From Cochlodiniinecator piscidefendens (lineage in GTDB: Bacteria; Pseudomonadota; Alphaproteobacteria; Rhodobacterales; Rhodobacteraceae), in contig NZ_JAAOIE010000002.1 in the NCBI RefSeq assembly GCF_011326755.1, positions 186,001 to 250,000 of the forward strand: DNA of 64,000 bases, read 5' to 3'. The stretch's first letter is position 1; each line of letters starts with the position of its first letter. Shown here in pieces: positions 1 to 8,017 of the stretch. The notes below the pieces were generated by a model that saw only the letters and a program-made list of their open reading frames with translations, made no database searches and was not told where the DNA came from. Position numbers and translations under genes: made by a program.

Positions 1-560
1 TTCAAAATACAGGCAAATTCACATGCAATAAATCCACCGCCAACAATCAGAATTGATTTAGGCAACTCATCCAGTAGGAAGATTTCATTTGAGGTAATCG
101 CATGTTCTGCACCCGGCATATCCGGTTTGAACGGGCGACCGCCAACGGCAACCAAAATGTGTTTTGCAGTGAAAGTTTGACCAGAGGACAGTTTAACAGT
201 ATGCGCATCGACGACTTCGGCTCGGGCATCAAACGCTTCGACGCCGTTGGAACTCAGGATATTCTTATAAATCCCTTCAAGGCGGTCCAGTTCGGCGTGC
301 AGTTTACCGCGGAAAGTTTGCCAGCTGAAATCGCCAATCTGTGCATCCCAACCATATGAACGCGCATCTTCGATTTGGGTCGGATAGCCTGACGCATACA
401 CCATCAATTTCTTTGGAACGCAGCCCCGAATAACACAAGTGCCGCCCATACGATATTCTTCGGCCAAGGCCACTTTGGCGCCTTCGCTCGCGGCCAAGCG
501 TGCAGATCGCACCCCACCAGAGCCACCGCCAATTACAAACAAATCATAGTCAAATGCCAT
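1..560 (-). CDS. gor: Glutathione-disulfide reductase, 3' part outside window
   Basis: FAD/NADPH-dependent enzyme that reduces oxidised glutathione in the cytoplasm. The visible 186 residues start MAFDYDLFVIGGGSGG, the FAD-binding GxGxxG motif. They then show the redox disulfide in GGTCVIRGCVPKKLM, the form typical of glutathione reductase rather than lipoamide dehydrogenase (GGxCLNxGCIP). A second dinucleotide-binding segment, SILIVGGGFIACEFA, lies at the window edge. The start has an upstream AGGA about 10 bases away. It lies 17 bp after rpiA on the same strand, so the two are probably co-transcribed. The C-terminal dimerisation domain is outside the window, so integrity there cannot be judged. 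Confidence 0.93.
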   Translation of the reverse strand, partial: MAFDYDLFVIGGGSGGVRSARLAASEGAKVALAEEYRMGGTCVIRGCVPKKLMVYASGYPTQIEDARSYGWDAQIGDFSWQTFRGKLHAELDRLEGIYKNILSSNGVEAFDARAEVVDAHTVKLSSGQTFTAKHILVAVGGRPFKPDMPGAEHAITSNEIFLLDELPKSILIVGGGFIACEFACIL

Positions 561-577
561 CAAACGCGTTCCTATAT

Positions 578-1360
578 TTATAGATCAGAAAAGAGGTTTT
601 CATTTTCGACAAAGTCGATGTGATCCTCTTCAACCGTTCCGCTATTTATGTCGCGGACCTCAACCTTACCATCCCCATAGCCGATCACAACTGCGTCACA
701 AATATCGATAAACAGACCATTTTCAACTACACCCGGAATTTGGTTCATCACCAAAGACAGCTGCCGTGCATTTTCGATGCGATTGAGATGCAGATCAATA
801 ATGTGATTACCCTCATCCGTCATGACAGGGATATCGCCATTCATTCGTAGGGTTGTCGTGCGGCCCATAACGTCCAACCCGATCAAGGTTTCCTCGATCA
901 GCGCCTTTGTTGTTTGCCACCCGAATGGAATAACCTCAACCGGCAATGGGAATGACCCAAGTTTTTCAACCTTCTTACCAATATCAGCAATAACGATCAT
1001 CTGATCAGAAGCCGTCGCGACGATCTTTTCCTGAAGCAAAGCCGCGCCGCCACCTTTGATCAGGTTCAATTCGCTATCGTATTCGTCAGCCCCGTCTATG
1101 GTCACGTCCAACCATTGTGCTTCGTCTAGCGAAACAACTTTTATGCCGACTTCGCGCGCAAGCGCCGCTGTACGGGCAGAAGTCGGAACGCCGGTAATTC
1201 GCAGCCCCTCTTCGCGTACCAATTCCCCCAAACAACGCACCATCCATGCAGCAGTCGAACCTGTCCCCAAACCAACGCGCATTCCGTCTTCGACAAAATC
1301 AACAGCGCGCTTTGCGGCGACAAATTTTGCCTTGTCGATCGGTGACAATTCTCCGGCCAT
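578..1360 (-). CDS. rpiA: Ribose-5-phosphate isomerase A
   Basis: Interconverts ribose-5-phosphate and ribulose-5-phosphate in the pentose phosphate pathway. The 260-residue product has the family signatures VGLGTGSTAAWMV (phosphate loop), DGADEYD and KGGGAALLQEKI with the catalytic Glu/Lys region. I chose the ATG at 1360 (MAGELSPIDKAKF) because GAAGGAG sits 8 bases upstream and the family normally starts here. A longer reading frame to 1429 adds 23 residues with no family resemblance. It is the first gene of an apparent rpiA-gor operon. The pair makes sense as sugar-phosphate and NADPH/redox metabolism, though that link is inference. Confidence 0.95.
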   Translation of the reverse strand: MAGELSPIDKAKFVAAKRAVDFVEDGMRVGLGTGSTAAWMVRCLGELVREEGLRITGVPTSARTAALAREVGIKVVSLDEAQWLDVTIDGADEYDSELNLIKGGGAALLQEKIVATASDQMIVIADIGKKVEKLGSFPLPVEVIPFGWQTTKALIEETLIGLDVMGRTTTLRMNGDIPVMTDEGNHIIDLHLNRIENARQLSLVMNQIPGVVENGLFIDICDAVVIGYGDGKVEVRDINSGTVEEDHIDFVENENLFSDL

Positions 1361-1429
1361 GGCAGCGACTCCTTCATAGTTTGGGCATGTTATAGAGAAT
1401 GTCGCGCGGGCTCGCGACAAGAAAGACAC

Positions 1430-1671
1430 AATTTCCCCAATCGAACCTCAATTGCCCTAATTTCTGGTAACCGTAACAGAAAGATAGACAGGGCTCCTGA
1501 GAAAAAGTGACTTCCCTAACTGTAATTTATGCCAGCGACCCTACAAGTAAAATATCTGCCTCCGTAAGGTAGCACACAGCAATAAGAACACCTGACGGAC
1601 CGCCACACACGGAGCCCGCCAGATGCAAAGCCTAAACCACGGATTACGCGACAGATTTGACGGCAGCTCTG
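1430..1671. other. Intergenic region between RTX gene and rpiA
   Basis: No coding potential is recognised here. It should hold the rpiA promoter (minus strand) and the end of the RTX transcript. No clear intrinsic terminator was seen. Confidence 0.5.
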
Positions 1672-3642
1672 TTAAATGATGTCTAATGCGCCTTGCAATT
1701 CGATCAATGTGGTCGTGAAATCAGCCCCATCTGAAGCTAGTGAAATTGAAACATCCTGCACTATCCCCGATGTCGTATCTGTATAGGAAATGGTAAATCC
1801 GTCAGCTGTCAGTCTCAGACTTGAGCTGTCAAATTCCGCGCCTCCCGTGTTATAGAAGCGCAGCATATCCCCTTCCGTGATATCGAAATCAGTCACAGAC
1901 GTATTGGTTGAGCTGCGTGTAAATTCGAATACATCAGCACCAAGACCACCCGTTAAAACATTGGTGCCAGCCCCGCCGAAGATTACATCATTACCTGCAC
2001 CGCCAAAGATATTGTCATTTGCGTCTGATCCCCAAATGGTGTCATTCCCAGCACCGCCATCAACCAACATCGACAGACCGGCCAAGCTATAATCAGGGCT
2101 TGTCAGATCGATAATATCATCGCCGCCCATGCCTCTGATTTCTTCTATACCAGAAAACCGCGCAGCGCTGTCATTTCCAAAGGAATCTTCGGTAAGCGCA
2201 ACAGAGGTGTGAAACCCAGAATAGGCATCATGCAAGAAAAATGCGTCCCCTTGGTCACCCAACTGAACAACGTCAAAATCCGCTCCCCCATCAGTAACCG
2301 TTTCTAAACGTAGCAAACCCTCAAGATTGATTTGAACATGCGTTCCGGTTTGCGTCGCAGAACTGGCATTAAAAGCCACATACTCTGAGGTGTGATAGGT
2401 CGTACCCGTTAGCATGGCTATATCGTTACCAGCATCCAACGCAATGGCATCTATTCCATCCCCATCCGTTACAGTATCAGCGCCGTCGAGAGTGTAAATT
2501 CGATCGTTGCCTGACCCACCAGTGACTGTGTCGTCTTGATTGCTTCCGGCAATGGTATCTTGGCCATCGCCACCATGGTAACTCGCGATGATTGAACCAT
2601 TTGCAGTAATCTCATCATTGCCCGCACCTCCGTAAACAGTTGCGTGGCTGTCACTCGACGTGCCATTCATATGAACGAAAATACTGTCATTTCCATCGCC
2701 ACCAAAAAGCGTTGTCATACCCTGCGCATTTATCAGCACATTCAGGCTGTCATCGCCACGCCCTGCGTCGATTTGCAGTGTGGTTGCTAAAAACTCATCA
2801 TTGAGCTGACCATAAGACAGGCTGTCGTTGCCGTCTCTCAAATTCAATTTTAGCGTCGCTAACCCTTCCGAACCATTTTGAATAATTTCGTCATCAAAGT
2901 CAGAAAATTCAAATTCTACGGCCTCTCCATAACCAAAAATTTCGTTTAAATAAGCGTAGCTCAAACCAACGGAAAGATCGAACTGGCCTCCCTCCGCAAA
3001 CAGATCACGAACGATAAGACTCGTATCCGCATCGGGCGTATATTCCAGAATAACATCAGGCGCGGACTCATTCCCTGTGCCCCAACGTTCCGCATAAATA
3101 CCACCAATGCTCGCCAAACTTCCTTCAAGGCGGCTTTGAACATCATCAAAAGCAAGCTGAAGGGCGTCATGAATGCGCGTCGCCGCTAATTCAAGGGCCG
3201 CGCCTTGATCCGCCACCCGGGGGACTGGCCCAATTAATCCACGAATGGGCGGGGCATCAATCCCGAGTATTTCAATAAAACCGCCGCCATTAAAACCTTC
3301 GTCTAGACCCGTAAGCGAAAAATCGAAATCAACAAGTGCAAACCCAGATAAGAGATGCTGTGCATAACCCGAAATCGGTTCAATAGCCCCATCACGCCTG
3401 AAATCAGAAAAAGTCCCGTCACCAAAGGCGTTCCATCTTGTATCAATGCCATAAATGTAGCTCACCACCTCGTCTAATGCGGTGTAATACTCCACGGTTG
3501 CGCTAGCGGATCCAGTAAATGGATCAGGGGCGAAAAAACCGCTCGGTACCAATTCCCCTCCGAAATCGGCGAATGCGGATCCAATTCCGTTGGTCAAATT
3601 TAGTCCGTTATTTGATTGGGAAAAGTCGAATATATGAGACAA
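1672..3642 (-). CDS. RTX calcium-binding protein with unknown N-terminal domain
   Basis: A 656-residue acidic protein, probably exported by a type I system (inference: no exporter genes are in the window). Residues 1-250 are a domain I do not recognise, with FDFSLTGLD and VILEYTPDADTSL stretches. Residues about 268-400 and 503-573 carry glycine/aspartate nonapeptide repeats such as GGAGNDTIWG and GGAGNDVIFG, which bind Ca2+ in beta-rolls. Residues 574-656 look like the serralysin-type C-terminal domain (VTDFDITEGDMLRF). There is no N-terminal signal peptide, as expected for type I export with a C-terminal signal. The start is TTG at 3642 with TAGGAG about 8 bases upstream. It stands alone, divergent from the glyA remnant. 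Substrate or role is unknown. Confidence 0.85.
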   Translation of the reverse strand: MSHIFDFSQSNNGLNLTNGIGSAFADFGGELVPSGFFAPDPFTGSASATVEYYTALDEVVSYIYGIDTRWNAFGDGTFSDFRRDGAIEPISGYAQHLLSGFALVDFDFSLTGLDEGFNGGGFIEILGIDAPPIRGLIGPVPRVADQGAALELAATRIHDALQLAFDDVQSRLEGSLASIGGIYAERWGTGNESAPDVILEYTPDADTSLIVRDLFAEGGQFDLSVGLSYAYLNEIFGYGEAVEFEFSDFDDEIIQNGSEGLATLKLNLRDGNDSLSYGQLNDEFLATTLQIDAGRGDDSLNVLINAQGMTTLFGGDGNDSIFVHMNGTSSDSHATVYGGAGNDEITANGSIIASYHGGDGQDTIAGSNQDDTVTGGSGNDRIYTLDGADTVTDGDGIDAIALDAGNDIAMLTGTTYHTSEYVAFNASSATQTGTHVQINLEGLLRLETVTDGGADFDVVQLGDQGDAFFLHDAYSGFHTSVALTEDSFGNDSAARFSGIEEIRGMGGDDIIDLTSPDYSLAGLSMLVDGGAGNDTIWGSDANDNIFGGAGNDVIFGGAGTNVLTGGLGADVFEFTRSSTNTSVTDFDITEGDMLRFYNTGGAEFDSSSLRLTADGFTISYTDTTSGIVQDVSISLASDGADFTTTLIELQGALDII

Positions 3643-3737
3643 ATCTATACTCCTAAAAACAGATAATTTACAAAAATAAATGGTTGGTTATGCTTCCATT
3701 TCTTTTTCTGTAAGTCAACAAAAGCGTCACTTCATTG

Positions 3738-3943
3738 GACAGGCCACGCCCAAAGGAATGGGTCAAACTGTGGTTAGGTGTCAGAGGCGCGATCGCCCGT
3801 AGCCTGAAAGAGCCCGAGTTTGAAACTTTAGGAGTGCGATCACGGATTTGCTTGAAGCAGAACCCGCAAATTATTCAGATACAATGGCTCGTCCGTATAA
3901 AAATACAGCTGCAGGGACGTGTAAGGTCTTTCCGATATATTGA
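3738..3943 (+). pseudogene. 3' remnant of a second glyA, frameshifted
   Basis: The translation from 3738 reads DRPRPKEWVKLWLG and continues to KEPEFETLG. It matches the C-terminal part of the intact GlyA at 8018-9283 (DSPRPPEWVGLRLG to KEAEFGTLG) at 19 of 32 positions by hand count. Around 3835 the match jumps frame and continues as AITDLLEAEP to CKVFPIY before TGA at 3941. This parallels MIADLIEAEA to CKSFSTYEA in the intact copy. Everything 5' of this segment, including the PLP lysine, is gone. It is a clear relic of serine hydroxymethyltransferase lying where glyA would be relative to dsdA. Confidence 0.85.
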
Positions 3944-3990
3944 ACGTAATGTAGGTCCTTGAAGTTCGGCAATGGGGCAGAAAATCTGAT

Positions 3991-4012
3991 CCTGCTGTTC
4001 CTATCAAGCAGG
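3991..4012 (+). promoter_or_regulatory. Hairpin between glyA remnant and dsdA
   Basis: CCTGCT (3991-3996) pairs with AGCAGG (4007-4012) around a 10-base loop, 38 bases before the dsdA ATG. The equivalent position in the other glyA-dsdA module (9324-9348) has the same fold with different stem bases. No U-run follows, so it is unlikely to be a strong terminator. Its role is unknown. Confidence 0.55.
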
Positions 4013-4050
4013 GCATTTACAGACGACATGACAGCACGAGAGATAATCGC

Positions 4051-5346
4051 ATGATTGATACAAAGCTGAAATCACGACTTCAGGCAGCGCAATCTTTGCT
4101 TTGGATTAATCCTGAACAAGTCTGTGTTTCGATGGCGGATGTTCCCGTGCATCCAAATCAGGTGAAAGAAGCAGAACAAAACTGGCGTGATCTTGCCCCG
4201 CTTTTACAGCGATGCTTTCCAGAACTGAGCGATCATTCCGGCGCGATTGCATCCGAACTGATACCGGTCGATGCCCTCGCCCGCGAGATGGGATATGCCC
4301 ATGGCCGTCATTTCGTAAAAGGTGACCATGCTTTGCCCGTTGCCGGGTCTGTCAAAGCGCGCGGTGGCATCTATGAGGTCTTTCTCTACGGACTGTCCCT
4401 TGCCCGCGATCTTGACTTGATCAGTGCCACCGACACCCCAGAAGCCCTACTAAACCCCAATGTAAAAGCCGCGTTTAAGGGTTATACAGTGGCAGTCGGG
4501 TCTACGGGGAACCTCGGGTTAAGTGTAGGAATTGCGGCCCGTGCACTTGGTTTTCGGGCTGTAGTACACATGTCTTCCGATGCCAAAGATTGGAAAGTTG
4601 AGCGCCTTCAACGTCACGGTGTGGAGGTCGTGCAGCATGACGCAGATTACGGCAGCGCCGTCGCAGCAGCCCGCCATCAGGCAGATGCAGATCCGACGAT
4701 ATATTTCGTAGACGATGAACGATCTGAACTGTTGTTCTTTGGCTATTCTGCCGCCGCAGCTGAGTTGCACGATCAATTGATGAAACGCAATATCATGGTC
4801 GATGCAGAGCACCCTCTATTTCTGTATCTACCGTGCGGCATTGGCGGCGCACCCGGAGGCGTGGCCTACGGCATAAAACAGGTATTTGGCGATCACGCCC
4901 ATTGCTTCTTCGTTGAACCTGCACAATCCCCTTGTGCGCTTGTGCAATTGGCCGCGGGATTAGAAAAACAGGTGACTGTCTACGACATTGGTCTCACGAA
5001 CAAAACCGAAGCGGACGGCATGGCCGTCGCTGAAGTCAGTTGGTTCATCGCTCAGGTTATGCATCCATTGCTCAGTGGTGTTTATACTGTAGAGGATGAT
5101 GACCTATTTCGTTGGTTGGCCTTAGCAAGTCGACATGCAGATCTGCAACTTGAGCCCTCTGCCGCCGCCAGCTTAGGTGGCCCATCTATGATCATAGATA
5201 GCACTGAGGGACAGCAGTACCTCACGGACTGCGATTTGCATGCACATATGCCCAACGCGACCCACGTGATGTGGGCCACCGGGGGCAGTTTTGTACCAGA
5301 AGCTGAATTTCAAGGTTTTCTGAGCAGAGGCGAGGCGCTTTTGTAA
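4051..5346 (+). CDS. dsdA: D-serine ammonia-lyase (D-serine dehydratase)
   Basis: PLP enzyme that deaminates D-serine to pyruvate and ammonia. At 431 residues it is near the usual DsdA length. The PLP-binding lysine lies in GDHALPVAGSVKARGG, matching the GSIKARGG signature of the family. The phosphate-binding loop is VAVGSTGNLGLS, and the C-terminal part has HVMWATGGSFVPE as expected. The start is ATG at 4051. An eight-codon frame from ATG 4028 (MTAREIIA) ends in TGA overlapping this ATG, so translational coupling is possible. The gene sits behind a decayed glyA. The partner module at 8-9.6 kb has intact glyA and decayed dsdA, so this is the only intact dsdA in the window. Confidence 0.93.
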   Translation: MIDTKLKSRLQAAQSLLWINPEQVCVSMADVPVHPNQVKEAEQNWRDLAPLLQRCFPELSDHSGAIASELIPVDALAREMGYAHGRHFVKGDHALPVAGSVKARGGIYEVFLYGLSLARDLDLISATDTPEALLNPNVKAAFKGYTVAVGSTGNLGLSVGIAARALGFRAVVHMSSDAKDWKVERLQRHGVEVVQHDADYGSAVAAARHQADADPTIYFVDDERSELLFFGYSAAAAELHDQLMKRNIMVDAEHPLFLYLPCGIGGAPGGVAYGIKQVFGDHAHCFFVEPAQSPCALVQLAAGLEKQVTVYDIGLTNKTEADGMAVAEVSWFIAQVMHPLLSGVYTVEDDDLFRWLALASRHADLQLEPSAAASLGGPSMIIDSTEGQQYLTDCDLHAHMPNATHVMWATGGSFVPEAEFQGFLSRGEALL

Positions 5347-5431
5347 CCACGCGACAACAGACTACTCGTTCTATTTTTAGCGTTGAATCGTATCCCATAC
5401 GGCCGCGCATCCGATCTGGAGTCATACGAAA

Positions 5432-5776
5432 TCAGGGGTGTGCGCCTTTGCTGTCGTGCGGGGCCTGTGTGCGATCAAACATGCCATAATCGCGGATGAC
5501 ATTGGCAATGCGCAACCGATAGTTGGCAAACACACCATCCCTGCCCTTCGTTTGCGCCCTGCGATGTGCCGTTAAATTTCGCCAACGGGCAATGGCATCC
5601 TCGTCTTCAAAGAACGACAACGACAAGATTTTACTCGGGTCGGTCAAGCTTTGGAACCGTTCAACGGAAATAAAGCCGTCAATCTCGTTTAGCAAAGGGC
5701 GCATTTCAGCAGCTATATCCAGATAGTCAGCCTTACCGTCCTCTGCCAGTTCAACTTCAAAAAGAACAGCAATCAT
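5432..5776 (-). CDS. Antibiotic biosynthesis monooxygenase (ABM) domain protein
   Basis: A 114-residue protein starting MIAVLFEVELAEDGKADYLD, with a compact alpha/beta ferredoxin-like fold of the ABM/DUF1330 dimeric barrel type. The GFISVERFQSL and LSLSFFEDEDAIARWR segments are characteristic of the family. Such proteins include cofactor-free monooxygenases and haem-binding or detoxifying proteins. No substrate can be read from this sequence. Its ATG overlaps the TGA of the NIPSNAP gene (ATGA), so the two are translationally coupled. A divergent ArsR-type regulator lies just upstream of the pair. Confidence 0.8.
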   Translation of the reverse strand: MIAVLFEVELAEDGKADYLDIAAEMRPLLNEIDGFISVERFQSLTDPSKILSLSFFEDEDAIARWRNLTAHRRAQTKGRDGVFANYRLRIANVIRDYGMFDRTQAPHDSKGAHP

Positions 5777-6096
5777 GCGCTGTCACCATGAGGAGCTGAA
5801 GCGAGTTTTAAGAACGTCCTATCTTCGCGAAGCAAAAATTTCTCTTTCTGTGCAAACTCATAATTTTCACGCCCCAACGGATCTGCCGACAATCGAGCGC
5901 GATAGGCCTCATAATCCGCAAGGCTCGCCACATTGTAGATGCCATAAGCCAACGTCGACGACCCTTCGTGAGGCGCGTAATAGCCAATCAGGTCTGCGCC
6001 GCAGCGCGGAATTGCACGGCCCCAATTACGTGAATATTCTTCAAATTGGGCCTTCTTTGTCGGGTCGATTTGGTAACGAATGATGCAAGTCAGCAT
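5773..6096 (-). CDS. NIPSNAP family protein
   Basis: A 107-residue protein beginning MLTCIIRYQIDPTKKAQFEEYSR, the typical NIPSNAP opening. It continues with GADLIGYYAPHEGSSTLAYG and ADYEAYRARL. NIPSNAP proteins form dimeric alpha/beta barrels like ABM proteins. Their chemistry is generally unknown. It is the first gene of a two-gene unit with the ABM protein and overlaps it by 4 bases. GAAAGGATACC lies just upstream of its ATG. It is transcribed divergently from an ArsR-type regulator, which probably controls it. Confidence 0.82.
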   Translation of the reverse strand: MLTCIIRYQIDPTKKAQFEEYSRNWGRAIPRCGADLIGYYAPHEGSSTLAYGIYNVASLADYEAYRARLSADPLGRENYEFAQKEKFLLREDRTFLKLASAPHGDSA

Positions 6097-6151
6097 GGCG
6101 GTATCCTTTCAGAGTGTTTTCTCTGGTCTACCCGATTGCGAAAAACGAATG

Positions 6152-6169
6152 CTTCGACTACGATCGAAG
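6152..6169. promoter_or_regulatory. Palindromic operator candidate for the ArsR-type regulator
   Basis: CTTCGA (6152-6157), six bases, then TCGAAG (6164-6169) form a perfect interrupted palindrome ending 1 base before the regulator ATG. It lies in the 74-base divergent intergenic region and would overlap the regulator's own ribosome binding area. This suggests autoregulation. Confidence 0.5.
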
Positions 6170-6170
6170 T

Positions 6171-6854
6171 ATGAAAGAAGGCCCCGACATTGCCCGTGTC
6201 GCCGCGTTAATCGGTGATCCCGCCCGTGCCAATATGCTAACGACGTTAATGAGTGGAAAAGCTCTGACCGTAAGTGAGTTGGCCGAGGAAGCAGGCGTAA
6301 CCATCCAAACTGCCAGCTCCCACCTATCAAAGCTGAATGAAGGCGGATTGTTGCGACCTCGCAAACAGGGACGACACAAGTATTTTTCACTCGCCAACGA
6401 TGAAGTTGCCCACGTCTTAGAAGGGCTAATGGGCCTAGCCGCAGGATCGGGTCATCTGCGCAAACGCACGGGACCGAAAGACGCTGAACTGCGTCAAGCC
6501 CGAGTTTGCTATAACCATTTGGCCGGAGACATGGGCACGCAGATGTTTGATAGCCTAATGACGCGGGGGCATCTGATTTTAGATGATGACACCTTAAAAT
6601 TGACGGCTGCTGGCGAGATATTCGTCTCGAATTTTGGGATCGACCTCACCGTATTGCACAAGAGTAGATCGCCCTTGTGTCGGGAATGCCTCGATTGGAG
6701 TGAGCGTAGATCGCATTTGGCTGGCAGTCTTGGTCGAGCATTCCTAAGCCGCTTTGAATATCTGTCCTGGGCCCGACGCGATCAGAAAACGCGTGTAGTT
6801 TCATTCTCGCCCCATGGCGCCAAAGAATTCGAGCAATTGTTTTCAATCAAGTGA
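6171..6854 (+). CDS. ArsR-family winged-helix transcriptional regulator
   Basis: A 227-residue DNA-binding protein. Residues about 5-80 form the ArsR winged helix: VAALIGDPARANMLTTLMSG, then the recognition helix region VTIQTASSHLSKLNEGG and wing RKQGRHKYFSLA. The C-terminal half has LCRECLDWSERRSHLAGSLG, a segment seen in large ArsR members in place of the classic metal-site spacing. I chose ATG 6171 because the ArsR domain starts there. The upstream ATG at 6114 adds 19 residues with no resemblance. It is divergent from the NIPSNAP-ABM unit, its most likely target. The signal it senses is not evident. Confidence 0.85.
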   Translation: MKEGPDIARVAALIGDPARANMLTTLMSGKALTVSELAEEAGVTIQTASSHLSKLNEGGLLRPRKQGRHKYFSLANDEVAHVLEGLMGLAAGSGHLRKRTGPKDAELRQARVCYNHLAGDMGTQMFDSLMTRGHLILDDDTLKLTAAGEIFVSNFGIDLTVLHKSRSPLCRECLDWSERRSHLAGSLGRAFLSRFEYLSWARRDQKTRVVSFSPHGAKEFEQLFSIK

Positions 6855-7025
6855 AACTCTCTGAAAGCAAAGTCATAGCGCAGGCAAATTATCTTCTGAA
6901 AGTACGGTTTTGCAAATTTAACGGCGAATACTGGGCGGCGCAGAATTGAACAAAGAGCAATTCACAAATGCTGGCTCAGCGTATTGGGAGTAGAGCATTT
7001 TTAGATTGGTCCTTCGTACAATTCC

Positions 7026-7910
7026 CTACTCTGCCGAAAGCAAAACTGGCATTACTTTTCGATAGGTTTCCGATTGTTGGAACGCAGGCGCCAATTTTGC
7101 GACCATGTTTCGTGGCAAATCCACCGATGCTGCAAAGGGGCGAACCAGATCACCGCGTTCCAGCAGTTTGGCGACCAGCGTTTCGTGGGCAATCAGCACT
7201 CCACCGCCATGCCGAGCTTCCTCTAGCGCTATGGAATAGAGCGAATGGGTCGTACCTGCGCGTCGAACTTGGTCAGCGTCTGGTTGGTTTTGCAACCAAA
7301 TGTCCCAATCGTTACCCCATGCTCCATCATGTAGTAGTGTTTCATTGGACAGATCAGAAATGCCCTTCAATCGCTGAGCTACAGACGGCGCACAAACCGG
7401 GAAAATTCGGTCGCCGGCGATTTTGAGCTCACCTTTTCCAAGAGGATCTGTAGAAAAAAACAATGTCATGTCAAATGGTTCACGTGCCAAGTTGGGCGGC
7501 GTATCCGTGGCAACAACAGACACAGAAATTTCGGGGGCAGCCTGACGCAACAAACCCAAACGTGGCGCAAGCCAAAGTTGGGCAATGGCAGGCAAGGCCG
7601 CAACTTTGATCTTTTGTGGCGTCGCCTTGTTGCGCAAGGCATGTACAGAAAACCCAAGTTGATCAAACGCCTGAGTGAAACTTGGCAGTAGTTCTTCCGC
7701 CAGTAAAGTCAATTTCACCCCGCGTGCGTTGCGGATGAACAACTGCGTTTCGGCCCATGCTTCAAGTGTTTTAATGTGCTGGGTAACCGCACCTGGTGTC
7801 ACGGATAGCTCTTCGGCAGCGGCGGTGAAGCTGCCCAATCGTGCAGCGGCTTCAAATGCGCGCAATGCGTTCAAATGCGGCCCTTTCGGGCGCGCCGGGG
7901 TCAGAGACAT
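7026..7910 (-). CDS. LysR-family regulator, divergent from glyA
   Basis: A 294-residue LysR-type regulator. The N-terminal helix-turn-helix is LNALRAFEAAARLGSF, then AAEELSVTPGAVTQHIKTLE and FIRNARGVKLT, close to the GcvA subgroup. Residues about 95-290 are the periplasmic-binding-like effector domain. I take ATG 7910 (MSLTPARPKGPHL) as the start. The frame extends to 7979 but the added 23 residues are not family-like. It is transcribed away from glyA across a 107-base region holding an inverted repeat (7946-7962). Control of glyA by a serine/glycine-related ligand is a reasonable inference. Confidence 0.87.
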   Translation of the reverse strand: MSLTPARPKGPHLNALRAFEAAARLGSFTAAAEELSVTPGAVTQHIKTLEAWAETQLFIRNARGVKLTLLAEELLPSFTQAFDQLGFSVHALRNKATPQKIKVAALPAIAQLWLAPRLGLLRQAAPEISVSVVATDTPPNLAREPFDMTLFFSTDPLGKGELKIAGDRIFPVCAPSVAQRLKGISDLSNETLLHDGAWGNDWDIWLQNQPDADQVRRAGTTHSLYSIALEEARHGGGVLIAHETLVAKLLERGDLVRPFAASVDLPRNMVAKLAPAFQQSETYRKVMPVLLSAE

Positions 7911-7945
7911 AAAATTAAGCCATAGTTTTTCTACACCAAAATAAT

Positions 7946-7962
7946 AGCAATACTGATTTGCT
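7946..7962. promoter_or_regulatory. LysR-type inverted repeat between LysR gene and glyA
   Basis: AGCAA (7946-7950), 7 bases, TTGCT (7958-7962). The 17-base dyad has the spacing of a LysR box (T-N11-A type) and lies in the divergent promoter region, so it is the natural binding site for the adjacent regulator. Confidence 0.45.
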
Positions 7963-8017
7963 TTGAACAGAGGTTTCAACGGATCTTTGGGAAAACATGC
8001 CTATATCGGAGCCTCTC

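Noticed and set aside
6968-7426. 152-residue open frame on the plus strand
   Set aside because: It lies opposite the LysR gene, shows no family resemblance, and LysR motifs are clear on the other strand.
7911-8017. Riboswitch upstream of glyA
   Set aside because: The 107-base gap is too short for known glycine or SAM riboswitches plus an expression platform, and only a LysR-like dyad is evident.
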